Shown: positions 17,664 through 27,519, counted from the first letter of the stretch. The stretch: DNA of 64,000 nucleotides from Mycolicibacterium sp. CBMA 234 (GCF_009729415.1 NZ_MPKW01000011.1:1-64000); one strand, 5' to 3'. Translations and numbers: made by a program. Notes: generated by a model from the letters alone, not told the origin.

Positions 17664-18173
17664 CTAACCAGCCAGCACGATGGTCGTCAAAATCCTGCCC
17701 GTAGACGCGTTGTGCAGCGCGCTCACCCCGTAATTGGTGTAGGAGCAGTCCGGAATATCGCGATAGCCCTGCAACAACACCACCTTGATCGAGTCTGCGG
17801 CGGTTGCGCCGGCGCCGTACAAGATTGCTGCCTTGCTTCCGCCGTAGCCGAGGTCCTTCAGTCGCGGTAACGCGTCGGCCTCCGGTTCGGTCCGCGCATC
17901 GTGGTTGATCCACTTGTCGGTGGATTCATTGACTTCCAGGGCTGTCCTCTCGACCCGCGGATCGGACTGGAGCGGTCCACACGACACTGCGCGTGCAGCC
18001 ACCAGCGCGGCCCGCAGGGTATCGACGGAATCCGCCACCGCCACGGGCGCCATGGAGACACTTGCCGTGGTGAATGCCAGTAGAACCAGGCACATTCCGC
18101 GCTGGAAGCTGCGACGTGCCGTGGCACGGTCCGGCCCACCCCGGTGGGCTGGCAACCAGGGTCGCGGAATCAT
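17664..18173 (-). CDS. Secreted protein, CAP-like, mce-associated
   Basis: A 169-residue protein with an N-terminal signal segment (MCLVLLAFTTASVSMAPVAVA) after a basic region. The mature part begins with a helix around CGPLQSDPRVERTALEVN and ends GRILTTIVLAG, which loosely recalls CAP/SCP-type secreted domains. The ATG at 18173 is chosen for GAAGGGAAACG directly upstream. Two cysteines (CGPLQ and PDCSYT) could form a disulfide. The CAP assignment is tentative. Confidence 0.6.
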   Translation of the reverse strand: MIPRPWLPAHRGGPDRATARRSFQRGMCLVLLAFTTASVSMAPVAVADSVDTLRAALVAARAVSCGPLQSDPRVERTALEVNESTDKWINHDARTEPEADALPRLKDLGYGGSKAAILYGAGATAADSIKVVLLQGYRDIPDCSYTNYGVSALHNASTGRILTTIVLAG

Positions 18174-18203
18174 CGTTTCCCTTCTAATTCGCACGGACAT
18201 CTC

Positions 18204-18845
18204 CTATTCGCACACATGCGATCGGTGGATGTCTTCGCCCCAACGCTTCGCTTTCTGCACCGACGGTCCGGTGAACCAATCTGGTTGATGCGCCATGATC
18301 CCGTTGTTGACGTTGGACAGCTGCTCCCACAGCTTGTAGAACTGCTCGCCCTTGTAGATGGGAAAGTAGCTGTCGCCGTAGGGGCTTCGGGATTGGGTAA
18401 GTGATTGGGCGCGCGGCCCGAGAAAGCCGACGGCCTGACCGATGTTTCCGGTGACGATGTCGACCTGCTGCTGAACATCGCCTTGGCTGTAGTCGTGGTC
18501 GCCCCAGACACCGATCCGGTTGAACTGGAGTCTGTCGATCTGAGCGCTGAGCGTGGCGTATTGGGCGTTGTACCACTGACACATCTCGCGCATTGCCGTG
18601 ATGTCGGTGTCGGTGACGTCACCGCGCGTTTGATCGTATGGAAACGGGAACTTTGGCGCCCACGCCGACGGTGTCGGCGTGATAACGGGTAAGGGCCGCA
18701 TCAGTTCGCTGTTGCTGGGTGGGTCCGGCAGCGGGGGTGCGGCATCCGGCCCGGCAGCTGCGGGTGGGCCCAGCAGAGTAGCGATTGCCGGCAAGAGCAG
18801 TGCGCAGCCCACCGCCGCGGCACCGCGTCGAATTCTTTCTCTCAT
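18204..18845 (-). CDS. Secreted mce-associated protein of unknown function
   Basis: A 213-residue exported protein with an Arg-rich N-terminus, hydrophobic segment (GCALLLPAIATLLGPPAAAG), a Pro-rich linker, and a mainly helical mature domain (MCQWYNAQYATLSAQIDRLQ). Two cysteines remain in the mature part. It is the second gene after mceF. No known fold is recognised; location suggests an extracytoplasmic partner of the Mce complex. Confidence 0.65.
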   Translation of the reverse strand: MRERIRRGAAAVGCALLLPAIATLLGPPAAAGPDAAPPLPDPPSNSELMRPLPVITPTPSAWAPKFPFPYDQTRGDVTDTDITAMREMCQWYNAQYATLSAQIDRLQFNRIGVWGDHDYSQGDVQQQVDIVTGNIGQAVGFLGPRAQSLTQSRSPYGDSYFPIYKGEQFYKLWEQLSNVNNGIMAHQPDWFTGPSVQKAKRWGEDIHRSHVCE

Positions 18846-18900
18846 CGTCCAACCCTCGTCGTCCTCACCATGGCCTCATCTCCGTCCCGGTCTGCGCCTG

Positions 18901-19569
18901 CTATTTCGGGCCCAATGCCGATCCGATCCCGCCGACATCGGTGATTTGCCAGTTGTTGTTGCTGTCGATCGTCGTGCTGTAGGTAGCCGTGGACTGCAGC
19001 GGCTCTGGTGCCTGCACGGTCTTCGTTTGGACGCTCACGAAACTGTCGACGACATAGATGCCGCCCGTGCTCGACCTGACCTTGGCGATCAGCGGCCGCG
19101 CACTCGAACTCCATTGCAGCGGGACCAAGACTTGTTCCATGGAAGTGCCGGCGTCGGTCAGCTTCTTGTTGAGTTCCGGGCTGGTTCCCGCCACGAGTTT
19201 GACGTGCCAGCTCTTCAGATCCTTGTAGTCCATCGCCGCCGCGTTTACCGCATAGTCGAGAGCAACCTTCTCCGCATGCGCAGCGTTGCTCGATTGGAGG
19301 GCCTGCGCATCCAGTTGGTGGCGCGCGTCGAGGTACAGCCAACCCAATACGGCAACCGCGGCCACCACCGCCACGATCACGGCACCAACCACCAAACCAC
19401 GCACACTGACCGAAACCGACCGCTGTCGGCGAGTTGACTTCACGCTCTCGGGCGCGTCCGCATCCAACGCGTCGGACCGATCATCCGCCGCCGGGGCGGT
19501 TGGTTCCGGCTCGGCGGCAACCTCGGGATCACTCGTCTTCTCCTGGGTTGCAGTCCCATTGTTAGTCAT
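18901..19569 (-). CDS. Mce-associated membrane protein (Mas type)
   Basis: A 222-residue protein with an acidic, low-complexity cytoplasmic N-terminus, one membrane segment (GAVIVAVVAAVAVLGWLYLD) and an extracytoplasmic domain ending NNNWQITDVGGIGSALG. This is the standard layout of Mas proteins that accompany mceF and are thought to stabilise Mce transporters. The ATG at 19569 is chosen because GAAAGG precedes it by 9 nt. It follows mceF by 55 bp. Confidence 0.85.
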   Translation of the reverse strand: MTNNGTATQEKTSDPEVAAEPEPTAPAADDRSDALDADAPESVKSTRRQRSVSVSVRGLVVGAVIVAVVAAVAVLGWLYLDARHQLDAQALQSSNAAHAEKVALDYAVNAAAMDYKDLKSWHVKLVAGTSPELNKKLTDAGTSMEQVLVPLQWSSSARPLIAKVRSSTGGIYVVDSFVSVQTKTVQAPEPLQSTATYSTTIDSNNNWQITDVGGIGSALGPK

Positions 19570-19624
19570 TTGTTGAGCCTTTCTCGAATTACGTCCCTGA
19601 CCCGCAGACTGTCGCCGGGCTGGG

Positions 19625-20569
19625 TCATGGCGCGACACGCAGAGTGATGGTCCCGTCCGCGGGCACTTGGTTCAGGAAGTTGTCCAGAATCTGACCGCTG
19701 TCGAAGTTCATCAGAACTGCGGCAATCGCATTGAGCTTTGGTTGAAACGCCTCACCCAATACCTTGAGGTCACCGCCACGATCATCCAAGAGGCCCTGAA
19801 TCCGCACGACCAAATTGTTGAGATTCATAATGGAGTTGGGATTGTCGTGTTGGTAGAAGACCGAGAACAGTTTGAAGAGGTCCTGCAAACCCACGCCGAG
19901 TCTCTGAATTTGGGGGACCATGCTGACCAACGCTGGATTGACCCATTCGGCGTTGCGCAGCAGTGTCTGGAAATTAGTCAGAAGTTGGAACCCCTGACCG
20001 TTCATGCCGTTCGCCATATTGTTGAGCTGGATGCTCGCGTGTGACAAGTTCGGCAACACGGCGCTCGGGTCCGGAAGTGCCGCATCAGCTTCGCCGATGA
20101 TGCGCTTGACTGCATCGGGGTCAAGCTGGTTGAGCACCCGTACCACACTGGTCGTCAACTCGGAGACCGACGGTTGTTGTGTGATCGACTTTGTTGAGAC
20201 GCGCTGCCCGTCCTGAAACATCCGTCCGCCATCGCTGCGCGGTACGAACTCGATGAAGGACTCGCCCAGTGCAGAGAGATTCTCGAGCCGCACGTCGGAC
20301 TCTTCGGGAATTCGGTATTCGCCATCGATGTAGAAGTCAATGGTCGACGCTTGAAGCGAGGTGCGCAGTCTGGTCACCTTCCCGACGGGCGCACCACGCA
20401 GCAGCACATTCGAATCGACGACGAGACCGTTGACGTCCGGGATGTCCATGGACAGGTTGGTCCGGTGAGAGGGCGGGGCGACGCGGAGTCCGAGCGATCC
20501 TAGATAGCCCAAAACGAACACTATTATCGCGGCAAACGCGAGAAAAGAAACGACGTCACGCAACCTCAC
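19625..20569 (-). CDS. mceF: MCE-family protein MceF
   Basis: A 314-residue protein: an N-terminal membrane anchor (FLAFAAIIVFVLGYLGSLGL), an MCE/MlaD domain (VNGLVVDSNVLLRGAPVGKV), and a helical extension. MceA-F subunits form the periplasm-spanning tunnel of Mce lipid importers. MceF proteins are often near 500 residues; this one lacks the usual long C-terminal tail. The ATG overlaps the mceE stop by 4 bp. Confidence 0.92.
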   Translation of the reverse strand: MRLRDVVSFLAFAAIIVFVLGYLGSLGLRVAPPSHRTNLSMDIPDVNGLVVDSNVLLRGAPVGKVTRLRTSLQASTIDFYIDGEYRIPEESDVRLENLSALGESFIEFVPRSDGGRMFQDGQRVSTKSITQQPSVSELTTSVVRVLNQLDPDAVKRIIGEADAALPDPSAVLPNLSHASIQLNNMANGMNGQGFQLLTNFQTLLRNAEWVNPALVSMVPQIQRLGVGLQDLFKLFSVFYQHDNPNSIMNLNNLVVRIQGLLDDRGGDLKVLGEAFQPKLNAIAAVLMNFDSGQILDNFLNQVPADGTITLRVAP

Positions 20570-21567
20570 GGCATTGCCCCCAGAATTCGCAGCACATCTT
20601 GCACATTGCCGGACAACTCCCGCCCATCTGGACCGACGATCGAGGTGATATTGATCGCCGGATACTTGTCCACTGGCAGGAATACGTCAGTGAATAGATG
20701 CCGGTATTTCGGTATTTCTGTTTCAGTGGCAACCTTCGACTGCTGAAGTGCGCCCACCGAGTCGGCCAGCGAATTCAGGAAAGGGACCAGCCAGTATCCA
20801 CCACCGGTGATGGTTCCGACGCCGATGAGGCCCTGCGCAGTGAATGTCGCGATACCGGTGGTGCGCTCGAAGCCGAGTTGCCCCTTCGGCGAGAACCAGT
20901 ACTGCGCTTCCGGAATATGGCGATTTACTGCGTCCGCGGTTCCTGCCAGGCCGTTGAGCAGTTGGTCGACCTGGTCCATGTGCCCCGACAGGGCGGACAG
21001 ATCGGTGTCGACCCGAGTCGTCAGCCTTCGTACCTCGTCGCTGGAGGGCACCACGTGATTGAGGCGGATGATGGTGTTCTGCGCCCGTTGAATGGATCCA
21101 CTCGAGACGAAGTTCGCCAGGCTGGCGATAGTGTCCTCCAACTGAGGCGGGGACGTCGTTTGGCTGATCGGGATCACGCCACCGGCAGCCAGCGCGGGTG
21201 CCGGCGCAGTGCCGGCCGGCGGTCGCTCCAGGGCCACGTAGATGTCGCCCAGCACAGTCGCCTGCTGCAGTACCGCGTGGACGTCCGACGGGATGACGAC
21301 CCCGGGGCCGATGCGCGCGGTCACGTCGACGTCGTGACCCGTCAGTGTCACCTTCGACACCACGCCGACGGTTACGCCGTCGAGCACGACTTTGGCGCGT
21401 TGCGGCAGATTCAGCACGCTCGCGAATTGCATGACGACGTCGTGCCCGTCGTCGTAGGACGGACCCGGCTGCGGCAGCGCGTTCACGTTGAGCGATGCAC
21501 AGGATGAGACCGCGAGGACGCTGGCCGCCAGTGCAGCGACTGTGAAGGGCCGGAATCGAGATGTCAT
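20566..21567 (-). CDS. mceE: MCE-family lipoprotein MceE (LprK type)
   Basis: A 333-residue protein with a lipoprotein signal: hydrophobic stretch then a lipobox-like AVSSCASLN at about residue 24. The MCE domain follows (LNLPQRAKVVLDGVTVGVV) and then a helical region. MceE subunits are the lipid-anchored members of the hexameric tunnel. The ATGA overlap with mceD shows translational coupling. Confidence 0.93.
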   Translation of the reverse strand: MTSRFRPFTVAALAASVLAVSSCASLNVNALPQPGPSYDDGHDVVMQFASVLNLPQRAKVVLDGVTVGVVSKVTLTGHDVDVTARIGPGVVIPSDVHAVLQQATVLGDIYVALERPPAGTAPAPALAAGGVIPISQTTSPPQLEDTIASLANFVSSGSIQRAQNTIIRLNHVVPSSDEVRRLTTRVDTDLSALSGHMDQVDQLLNGLAGTADAVNRHIPEAQYWFSPKGQLGFERTTGIATFTAQGLIGVGTITGGGYWLVPFLNSLADSVGALQQSKVATETEIPKYRHLFTDVFLPVDKYPAINITSIVGPDGRELSGNVQDVLRILGAMP

Positions 21568-22676
21568 TTGCTCGCCGCCTGCGCCAGAACGTACTGCAAC
21601 AGCGCCACATCGACCGCGTACGGCGTGCCCTTGACATTCGCACAGCTACCGGGCATGGCAGCGTTCATGATGTTGCACTGTGCGACACCGTCGGGCGCCC
21701 GGAGGCGGTACGTCGGCGGGCGATAATGCAGCGTGAACTGGTGGTTGTTGGCTATGTTGACCAGTCCGTTGAGCACGCGAGGCGCCGGGTTCAACAGGCT
21801 CGCGTAGAAGGGAGCCCGCGGAGTGGCCTTGCGAACGGCTACCGACACCGCGTCGAGCAATTGCTGAATCTGCGGACCGAGTTCCTTCTCGAGGCCTGCG
21901 GCCATGTCGGTGACGGGGATGACCCCGTCGAAGGTGTTCGCCGCTCCCTCTACTGTCTTGATCGCTTCCATCAAGGCGGAATTCGACGAGTCGACGAACA
22001 CTTCCTTCAACGTCGGGTTGAGGTCGGCCAGTGTGGTCGTCACCTGAGCGAGGTTGGTGGTGATGGAGTCGAGATCACCAATGGTTTGCTCAGGCGAGTC
22101 GACTACCGCCGACGCTGTGGTCAATAGCTTGTTGGCACCCGGGCCCTGACCGTGCAGGGCCTGGTCGATACCGCTGACCACGGCACCGATGTTGTTCGAA
22201 CCTGCGGGGTTGATCGAGTTGATGAACGTGGTCGATGCCCCGACCACCTCGGACAGGCTCTTCGGCGTCAGCGACCGGCTCAGTGGAATGCAGCCCCCCG
22301 TGGACAGTCTTGGGCCGGTGTCGTAGTTGCCGACGAGTTCCAGCGAGCGGTCGGCCAGGATGGACGCCGATCTGCTCACTGCTTTCACGTCTTCGGGCAG
22401 CACCCGGCCGCGCTCGACGGTGAAGTCCACCCGCACCGACATCGCCTGGGGCGTGACGGCGGCGATCTTGCCGATCGGGAAGCCCATCTGGGTGACCGGG
22501 TTGTCGACGTACAACCCGACGCTGTCGGGCATGATCGCGCAATATCGGGCGGCCTGCGCCGTGGTGGGCGGTGTGCACGATCCGCAGCACACCGTCGCAG
22601 CGATCGTCGCCGAGACGACGCCTGCTCGCCGCAACCGTGATGCTCGTCCGAACCGGAGCAGATGTTGCCGCGCCAT
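21564..22676 (-). CDS. mceD: MCE-family protein MceD
   Basis: A 370-residue protein with a short basic N-terminus, a hydrophobic segment and a Cys-rich ATVCCGSCTPP region that could act as a lipobox, then the MCE domain (VGLYVDNPVTQMGFPIGKIA). The ATG at 22676 overlaps the mceC stop by one base (TGATG); the longer frame from 22706 would overlap mceC by 31 bp. Shorter than typical MceD proteins. Forms part of the tunnel. Confidence 0.92.
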   Translation of the reverse strand: MARQHLLRFGRASRLRRAGVVSATIAATVCCGSCTPPTTAQAARYCAIMPDSVGLYVDNPVTQMGFPIGKIAAVTPQAMSVRVDFTVERGRVLPEDVKAVSRSASILADRSLELVGNYDTGPRLSTGGCIPLSRSLTPKSLSEVVGASTTFINSINPAGSNNIGAVVSGIDQALHGQGPGANKLLTTASAVVDSPEQTIGDLDSITTNLAQVTTTLADLNPTLKEVFVDSSNSALMEAIKTVEGAANTFDGVIPVTDMAAGLEKELGPQIQQLLDAVSVAVRKATPRAPFYASLLNPAPRVLNGLVNIANNHQFTLHYRPPTYRLRAPDGVAQCNIMNAAMPGSCANVKGTPYAVDVALLQYVLAQAASK

Positions 22677-23656
22677 CAGCAGGCGCTCCCCGGTAGTGGC
22701 ATGCAAAGGTCGGTGGCCAATAGTCCCGGTGGCGCATTCTGGGCGTCGAGCACTCGGTCCATCAAATTCTGCACCCGCTGCAGAGCGCGAATGGTCACCC
22801 CATTGCGTGTCACGAAGTCCTGTCCTTTGGATAGGTAATTCCGTACCTTCTCGACGAATGAAAGGCGATGGTTATCGTAGAAATTTGCAATGGGTATCAG
22901 ATCCTGGAGGACTTCGCCCAGCCCCTGAAGCGTGCCGGCCAGTCCGCCGTTGTAGATCACCAATGTCTGAATCACGATCGACACCTTCCGGAGCAGCTCC
23001 GCGAATTTTTCGCGATAATTCGCCAGCGTTCTGATGTATTCATCGGAAATGTCGAGGATCTTCGTCACCTGCCCCCGCTGCCTTTCTACTGCCGACATCA
23101 AGCCATTGCCCGCGTTGATCACATTCGAGACAACCTCGACATTCGTGCCCGTAAGACCGTTGGCGATTTGATCGAGCGATTGGTTGACCGACGTCGGATT
23201 CACGTTTTCGGTGATCTTGGTGGTATCGGTGAGCGCCCGCACCAGGCTGTAGGGCATCGTCACGTGGGAACGCGGAATGGTGCGTGCGCCCAGCGACGTC
23301 GCACCGATCGACGCGACATTGACGTAATAGCCGCCGACCACGGTCAGCATCCGCACATCGACTTGCGACTGGTCGCCGACGAATGCATCGTCATTGACCC
23401 GCGCCTTCACCAGAACCTGGTTCGGCTCCAGCGACAGATCCATCACCTTTCCCACGGTGATCCCCGCCATCCGCACCTCTTCTCCGACACGGACCGACGC
23501 CGCGTCGTCGGTGTAGAAGGCGACGATCTTGCCCTGGCCGGGCGGGTTCAAATAGACGTGAGCCAACGCCACCGCCACGACGGTCGCGAACACCACCGCC
23601 CCAGCACCCCAGATAATCGGATTGCGAAGGAACTTCATCGATCTCAGCGATTGCAT
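22676..23656 (-). CDS. mceC: MCE-family protein MceC
   Basis: A 326-residue protein with an N-terminal anchor (WGAGAVVFATVVAVALAHVY), an MCE domain (ASVRVGEEVRMAGITVGKVM) and a coiled helical region. Typical MceC proteins exceed 450 residues with a Pro-rich tail, absent here. The ATG at 23656 overlaps mceB by 13 bp; an inner ATG at 23638 is an alternative. Confidence 0.9.
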   Translation of the reverse strand: MQSLRSMKFLRNPIIWGAGAVVFATVVAVALAHVYLNPPGQGKIVAFYTDDAASVRVGEEVRMAGITVGKVMDLSLEPNQVLVKARVNDDAFVGDQSQVDVRMLTVVGGYYVNVASIGATSLGARTIPRSHVTMPYSLVRALTDTTKITENVNPTSVNQSLDQIANGLTGTNVEVVSNVINAGNGLMSAVERQRGQVTKILDISDEYIRTLANYREKFAELLRKVSIVIQTLVIYNGGLAGTLQGLGEVLQDLIPIANFYDNHRLSFVEKVRNYLSKGQDFVTRNGVTIRALQRVQNLMDRVLDAQNAPPGLLATDLCMPLPGSAC

Positions 23657-24645
23657 AGCACTACCCGTCGCCCGTTCAGTAACACGTCCATCGTCTCCGG
23701 CAGTTGAAAGTTGCCGCGCGAGCACGGCTGAACGGGGGTTCCGTCGTTACCCGGAGGCGGAATATTCCCATCGATCACCGGCACCAACTTGGCTGCGTCG
23801 AAGAAGCGGTCGAGGTTGCTGAATGCACGGTCCAATGCTTCGTCGACGTTGGTGCCCGGCTTGAAGCCGGCACTGTGCAGCAACCGGACGACGGGATCGA
23901 GGAAGTCCTTGTACAAAAGATCCTTGCGGAACTCGTCCAAGATCGAGAGTGCCTTGTCCACTGGCGTATTCACCAAGTCGATCACGTGAATGAACTTCGA
24001 GGACGTGCCACCGAGAGCGTCGCCGGCTTCTGACAAGTTTCGGATCAACGTCGAAACCACTTGTTGGCGATCCGAGACGAAAGCGGTCAGCCTGTTGACG
24101 CTCTCCAGGAGCGGTGCCAAACCGCTACCGTCTCCGGTCAAGAACGATGCCGCATTCGCGGTGAAGGTATTGATCTCCTCCGGGCTCAACGTGGCGAGCA
24201 CGGGTTGGAGCCCATTGAAAAGCGCTGTCACGTCGAAGGAGGGTTGAGTCATCGCGGTCGGCACGTGCGTCACCAAGTCAGATTCGCGGTATCCCTCAGC
24301 CGCGTTCGTCACGTCCACGTAGCGGACACCCGTCAGCGCCTGGAACTTGATCGCCAGCCGCGTGATGGCCACGACGCCGTATTGCCGGTCCAGGGTGAGT
24401 TTGACCTGCGCGATGTTTTGTCCATCGCGGCGAGCGAGGGCGACGGATTCGACCTTTCCTACCCGGACCCCTCGCACACGCACGTCGCCGTCGGGATGAA
24501 GCCCGGACGCGTCGGTGAACTCCGCTGTGTAGGTCCGCGTATTGACCGCCACGGGATTGGTCAAGGTATTCGACAGCAAGATGACGAGCCCGACCGTAAA
24601 GGCGATGCTCAAACCGAGACGCCATATCGAGGATGTGATTTTCAC
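23644..24645 (-). CDS. mceB: MCE-family protein MceB
   Basis: A 333-residue protein, normal for MceB: an anchor (LGLSIAFTVGLVILLSNTL), an MCE domain (HPDGDVRVRGVRVGKVESV) and a helical region with a C-terminal Cys pair (VQPCSRG and VVLCNR). The ATG overlaps the mceA stop in the ATGA arrangement. Confidence 0.94.
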   Translation of the reverse strand: MKITSSIWRLGLSIAFTVGLVILLSNTLTNPVAVNTRTYTAEFTDASGLHPDGDVRVRGVRVGKVESVALARRDGQNIAQVKLTLDRQYGVVAITRLAIKFQALTGVRYVDVTNAAEGYRESDLVTHVPTAMTQPSFDVTALFNGLQPVLATLSPEEINTFTANAASFLTGDGSGLAPLLESVNRLTAFVSDRQQVVSTLIRNLSEAGDALGGTSSKFIHVIDLVNTPVDKALSILDEFRKDLLYKDFLDPVVRLLHSAGFKPGTNVDEALDRAFSNLDRFFDAAKLVPVIDGNIPPPGNDGTPVQPCSRGNFQLPETMDVLLNGRRVVLCNR

Positions 24646-25754
24646 TGTGGGCCCCCCGCCACCACGTTCAAAGGAGCCGCCACGCCGGGAAGGCTGTCCA
24701 GCAGTACTCGGACCGAAATTGCATGCTGCTGACCGTCCCCGGCATAGAGCGTTTCGAACCGGGACCGCAAATCCGCGAGCTTTTGCGCGACGTCGGCCGG
24801 CCGCAACAAGACAGGCCCCGTATCCGTAATCGACTTGAGCCCAGCGATCAGGGGATACAAATCATCCACGTGACTGCTGACAAGCTTGCCCACCGAGGCA
24901 AACAGACCATTCGCCAGGAGATCTGTGGTGTGGTAGGCCACGTTCCGGTAGTAGGTTTCAGTTTCGTCGGAGAGATTCTCCGCTTTGACCGCCTGCAGAA
25001 AGGGAAATTCCATCTTCGGACCGCTGACGGCCGCCGATTGAAGATTTTGCCCGGGGTAATAACTGAAATCGATGATTCGTCTGCCGGTGACCAACGACGC
25101 AGCGGTGAATTCCGGAAACGCCGCAAGCGCCGGCGCCAGGTTGGCCAGTAGCTGCTCGGTGGGGACGGTTTGCGCCGCATCGATCGTCCTGGTCATGGTT
25201 ACCGCTGTCTCGAACGCCGGGTTGAGTCCGTCGGTGTAGCGGGTCACCCGGTCGATGACATTGACGAGCTGCGGGGTCAGGCTGGCCGCGGAGACGTCTC
25301 CCAATTGCGCCAACAATTGCGAAAGGGTGAAGTTTCCCTTAGGCGCCACCGTGATCTGACTACCGTCGCGGAGTTGCTGACCGTCCGGATTCGGCAGCAG
25401 GTTGATGCCTGGGACACCGAAATAGTTGACGGGCCGGAAATCTATATCCACCTTATCGGTAATGCCCCTCACCGGTTGCGCCTGAAGGTCCGTATCAAGC
25501 CGCACGGCACCGCTTGCGGTGTTGTTGACGCTGGTAATCTCCCCAACTTTGATGCCGTGCAGGACGATTGCGGTTCCGGGCTCGATGCCTTGCCCCACGT
25601 ACGGCGTGATGATCGCAATGGAAAACACATTCTTGGGCCGGCCACCGAATGGATTCACCGCGATCAGGAACACCACCACGGCAATGCACAGCAACCCGAC
25701 GGCACCGATAATCATCAGCACCCGGTCCTGATACTTCGACGATCCTCTCAGCAT
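24642..25754 (-). CDS. mceA: MCE-family protein MceA
   Basis: A 370-residue protein with an anchor (VLMIIGAVGLLCIAVVVFLI), an MCE domain (GQGIEPGTAIVLHGIKVGEI) and a helical domain. First of the six tunnel subunits. The ATG at 25754 lies 11 bp after the yrbEB stop; the longer frame would overlap yrbEB by 37 bp. Slightly shorter than the usual MceA. Confidence 0.92.
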   Translation of the reverse strand: MLRGSSKYQDRVLMIIGAVGLLCIAVVVFLIAVNPFGGRPKNVFSIAIITPYVGQGIEPGTAIVLHGIKVGEITSVNNTASGAVRLDTDLQAQPVRGITDKVDIDFRPVNYFGVPGINLLPNPDGQQLRDGSQITVAPKGNFTLSQLLAQLGDVSAASLTPQLVNVIDRVTRYTDGLNPAFETAVTMTRTIDAAQTVPTEQLLANLAPALAAFPEFTAASLVTGRRIIDFSYYPGQNLQSAAVSGPKMEFPFLQAVKAENLSDETETYYRNVAYHTTDLLANGLFASVGKLVSSHVDDLYPLIAGLKSITDTGPVLLRPADVAQKLADLRSRFETLYAGDGQQHAISVRVLLDSLPGVAAPLNVVAGGPQ

Positions 25755-25765
25755 GAATTGAGCAC

Positions 25766-26623
25766 CTATCCTTTGAAAATGAATTCGGGTTTGATGCCCC
25801 ACAACAACACGGTCGTCGTGAAATCTAGAACCATGATCGTGACCAGACTCGTACGCACGGCACGACCAGATGCGTGGCCGACACCGACCGGACCGCCGGA
25901 GGCGAAGTATCCGTAATAGCAGTGGATCAACGTCGCCGCGATGCAGTAAATAGTCGCCTTGATCAAGGAATACAACAGATCGATGGGCGTCAGGAATTGA
26001 ATGAAGTAGTGGTCATAGGTACCCCCGTGTTCCCCGCTGAATACGACCACCACCACCTGCAGCACGTAGAAAGTAGCCACCAGAGTGAGCAGGTATCCCG
26101 GAATCACACACATCAATCCGCCGACCAGGCGACTACCCACGACGAACGGTATCGGCCGCAACCCCATCGTCTCCAGGGCGTCGATCTCCTCGGATATGCG
26201 CATGGCACCGATCTCGGCGGTCATGCGCGTACCCGCCTGTGCGGTGAACGCGATTCCAGCGATCAGTGGTCCGATCACGCGGATCGCGCCCACTCCACCG
26301 ATAAGACCCGACAACGCGCCGAATCCCAGGGTGTTGAGCGTCGCGAGCGCCTCGATGCCCAACGAGGCGCCGACCGCCATACCGAGGATCAGCAGAACAC
26401 TGATGGTGCCGCCATCGACGATGAGTGCGCCTCTGCCCCAAGACATCTCGATCATCGTCGCCAATGTTTGGCGGGTGTATTTGCGCACTGTCAGCGGCAA
26501 ATACCAGAACGTCTGACCAATGAACAAGAACCACTGCCCGAATCCCCGCAGCGGCTTCTGGACCGTCTCAACGGCCGCCGAGCGAGCGCGCCACAATATG
26601 GTGGGAACCGAAGGTGCCGACAT
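25766..26623 (-). CDS. yrbEB: MlaE/YrbE-family ABC permease, YrbEB
   Basis: A 285-residue permease with five or six membrane segments and the MlaE-family loop MRISEEIDALETMGLRPIPF that contacts the ATPase. It pairs with YrbEA to form the inner-membrane base of the Mce transporter. The ATG overlaps the yrbEA stop by one base. The ATPase (MceG type) is not in the window, as is usual. Confidence 0.96.
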   Translation of the reverse strand: MSAPSVPTILWRARSAAVETVQKPLRGFGQWFLFIGQTFWYLPLTVRKYTRQTLATMIEMSWGRGALIVDGGTISVLLILGMAVGASLGIEALATLNTLGFGALSGLIGGVGAIRVIGPLIAGIAFTAQAGTRMTAEIGAMRISEEIDALETMGLRPIPFVVGSRLVGGLMCVIPGYLLTLVATFYVLQVVVVVFSGEHGGTYDHYFIQFLTPIDLLYSLIKATIYCIAATLIHCYYGYFASGGPVGVGHASGRAVRTSLVTIMVLDFTTTVLLWGIKPEFIFKG

Positions 26624-27519
26624 CAGGCGACCACCGCCGGGAAGAACATCGCCTGGATCTGGGTAATCACCAGGTTCGTGATCACAATGAGCACAACATT
26701 GATCACGACGGCCGCATTCACGGCATCGGCGACACCGCGCGGACCCCCTTTAGCCTCCATGCCCCGCATCGTGGAAATGATCGCCACGATCGCGCCGAAC
26801 ACAAGGCTCTTCGAGATCGCGAACCATACGTCGGTCATGTTCGCGAATGTCCCGAATGAACTCCAGAAGCTCCCCGTGGCCACTTTGCTGACCGCGACCG
26901 ACAGAAGGAACGCGGCGCCGGTGCCCGACACGATGATGACCACGCAGAGGATGGGGGCGACAAGCAGCAACGCCAAGAAGCGGGGTACCACGAGGCGCCG
27001 GACCGGATCGACGCCAAGCACCCGCATGGCGTCCAGTTCCTCGCGCATGGCACGCGCCCCGAAGTCCGACGCGATGGCCGAGGCCGCGGCACCCCCCATC
27101 AACAATCCCGCGGTGATGGGCGCGCCCTGCCGCAGGACGCCTACCCCACTGGCCGCGCCGAGCAACGCAGTTGCCCCCACTTGGGCAACCAGCCCCGATG
27201 TCACGACTGTGATCATCGCCCCGAACGGTATCGCCATCAGGACCGCCGGCGTTGCAGTCACCTTGAGCAGCACCCATGCCTGCCAAAGGAACTCCTGGAC
27301 AGGCAACCGCAAAGTTACGGTGTCTTGGACCGCGTAGCGAAGCACTGTGACGGCAAGGTGCACGGCTCGGCCGGCTGTACCTGTGGCTCGCACCGGAACG
27401 GCGCCGAACGAGGACGCCTTCTGGCCAACCGCACTCAACACTGAAGTCTTCTGCGAGGACTCAAGATCATCACCCCAGGAGGCCATGCTGTGTCGTCGCC
27501 GTTCTTTGGTCGCTACCAT
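26623..27519 (-). CDS. yrbEA: MlaE/YrbE-family ABC permease, YrbEA
   Basis: First gene of the mce operon. The permease core shows the EQ-loop-like motif MREELDAMRVLGVDPVRRL and several membrane segments. The start is uncertain: an ATG at 27519 (298 residues) or 27486 (287 residues), neither with a strong ribosome site. The open frame extends to 27750 but the added part is Arg-rich, non-family sequence crossing an inverted repeat, so it is not included. Substrate class (sterols, fatty acids or other lipids) cannot be deduced from sequence. Confidence 0.92.
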   Translation of the reverse strand: MVATKERRRHSMASWGDDLESSQKTSVLSAVGQKASSFGAVPVRATGTAGRAVHLAVTVLRYAVQDTVTLRLPVQEFLWQAWVLLKVTATPAVLMAIPFGAMITVVTSGLVAQVGATALLGAASGVGVLRQGAPITAGLLMGGAAASAIASDFGARAMREELDAMRVLGVDPVRRLVVPRFLALLLVAPILCVVIIVSGTGAAFLLSVAVSKVATGSFWSSFGTFANMTDVWFAISKSLVFGAIVAIISTMRGMEAKGGPRGVADAVNAAVVINVVLIVITNLVITQIQAMFFPAVVA

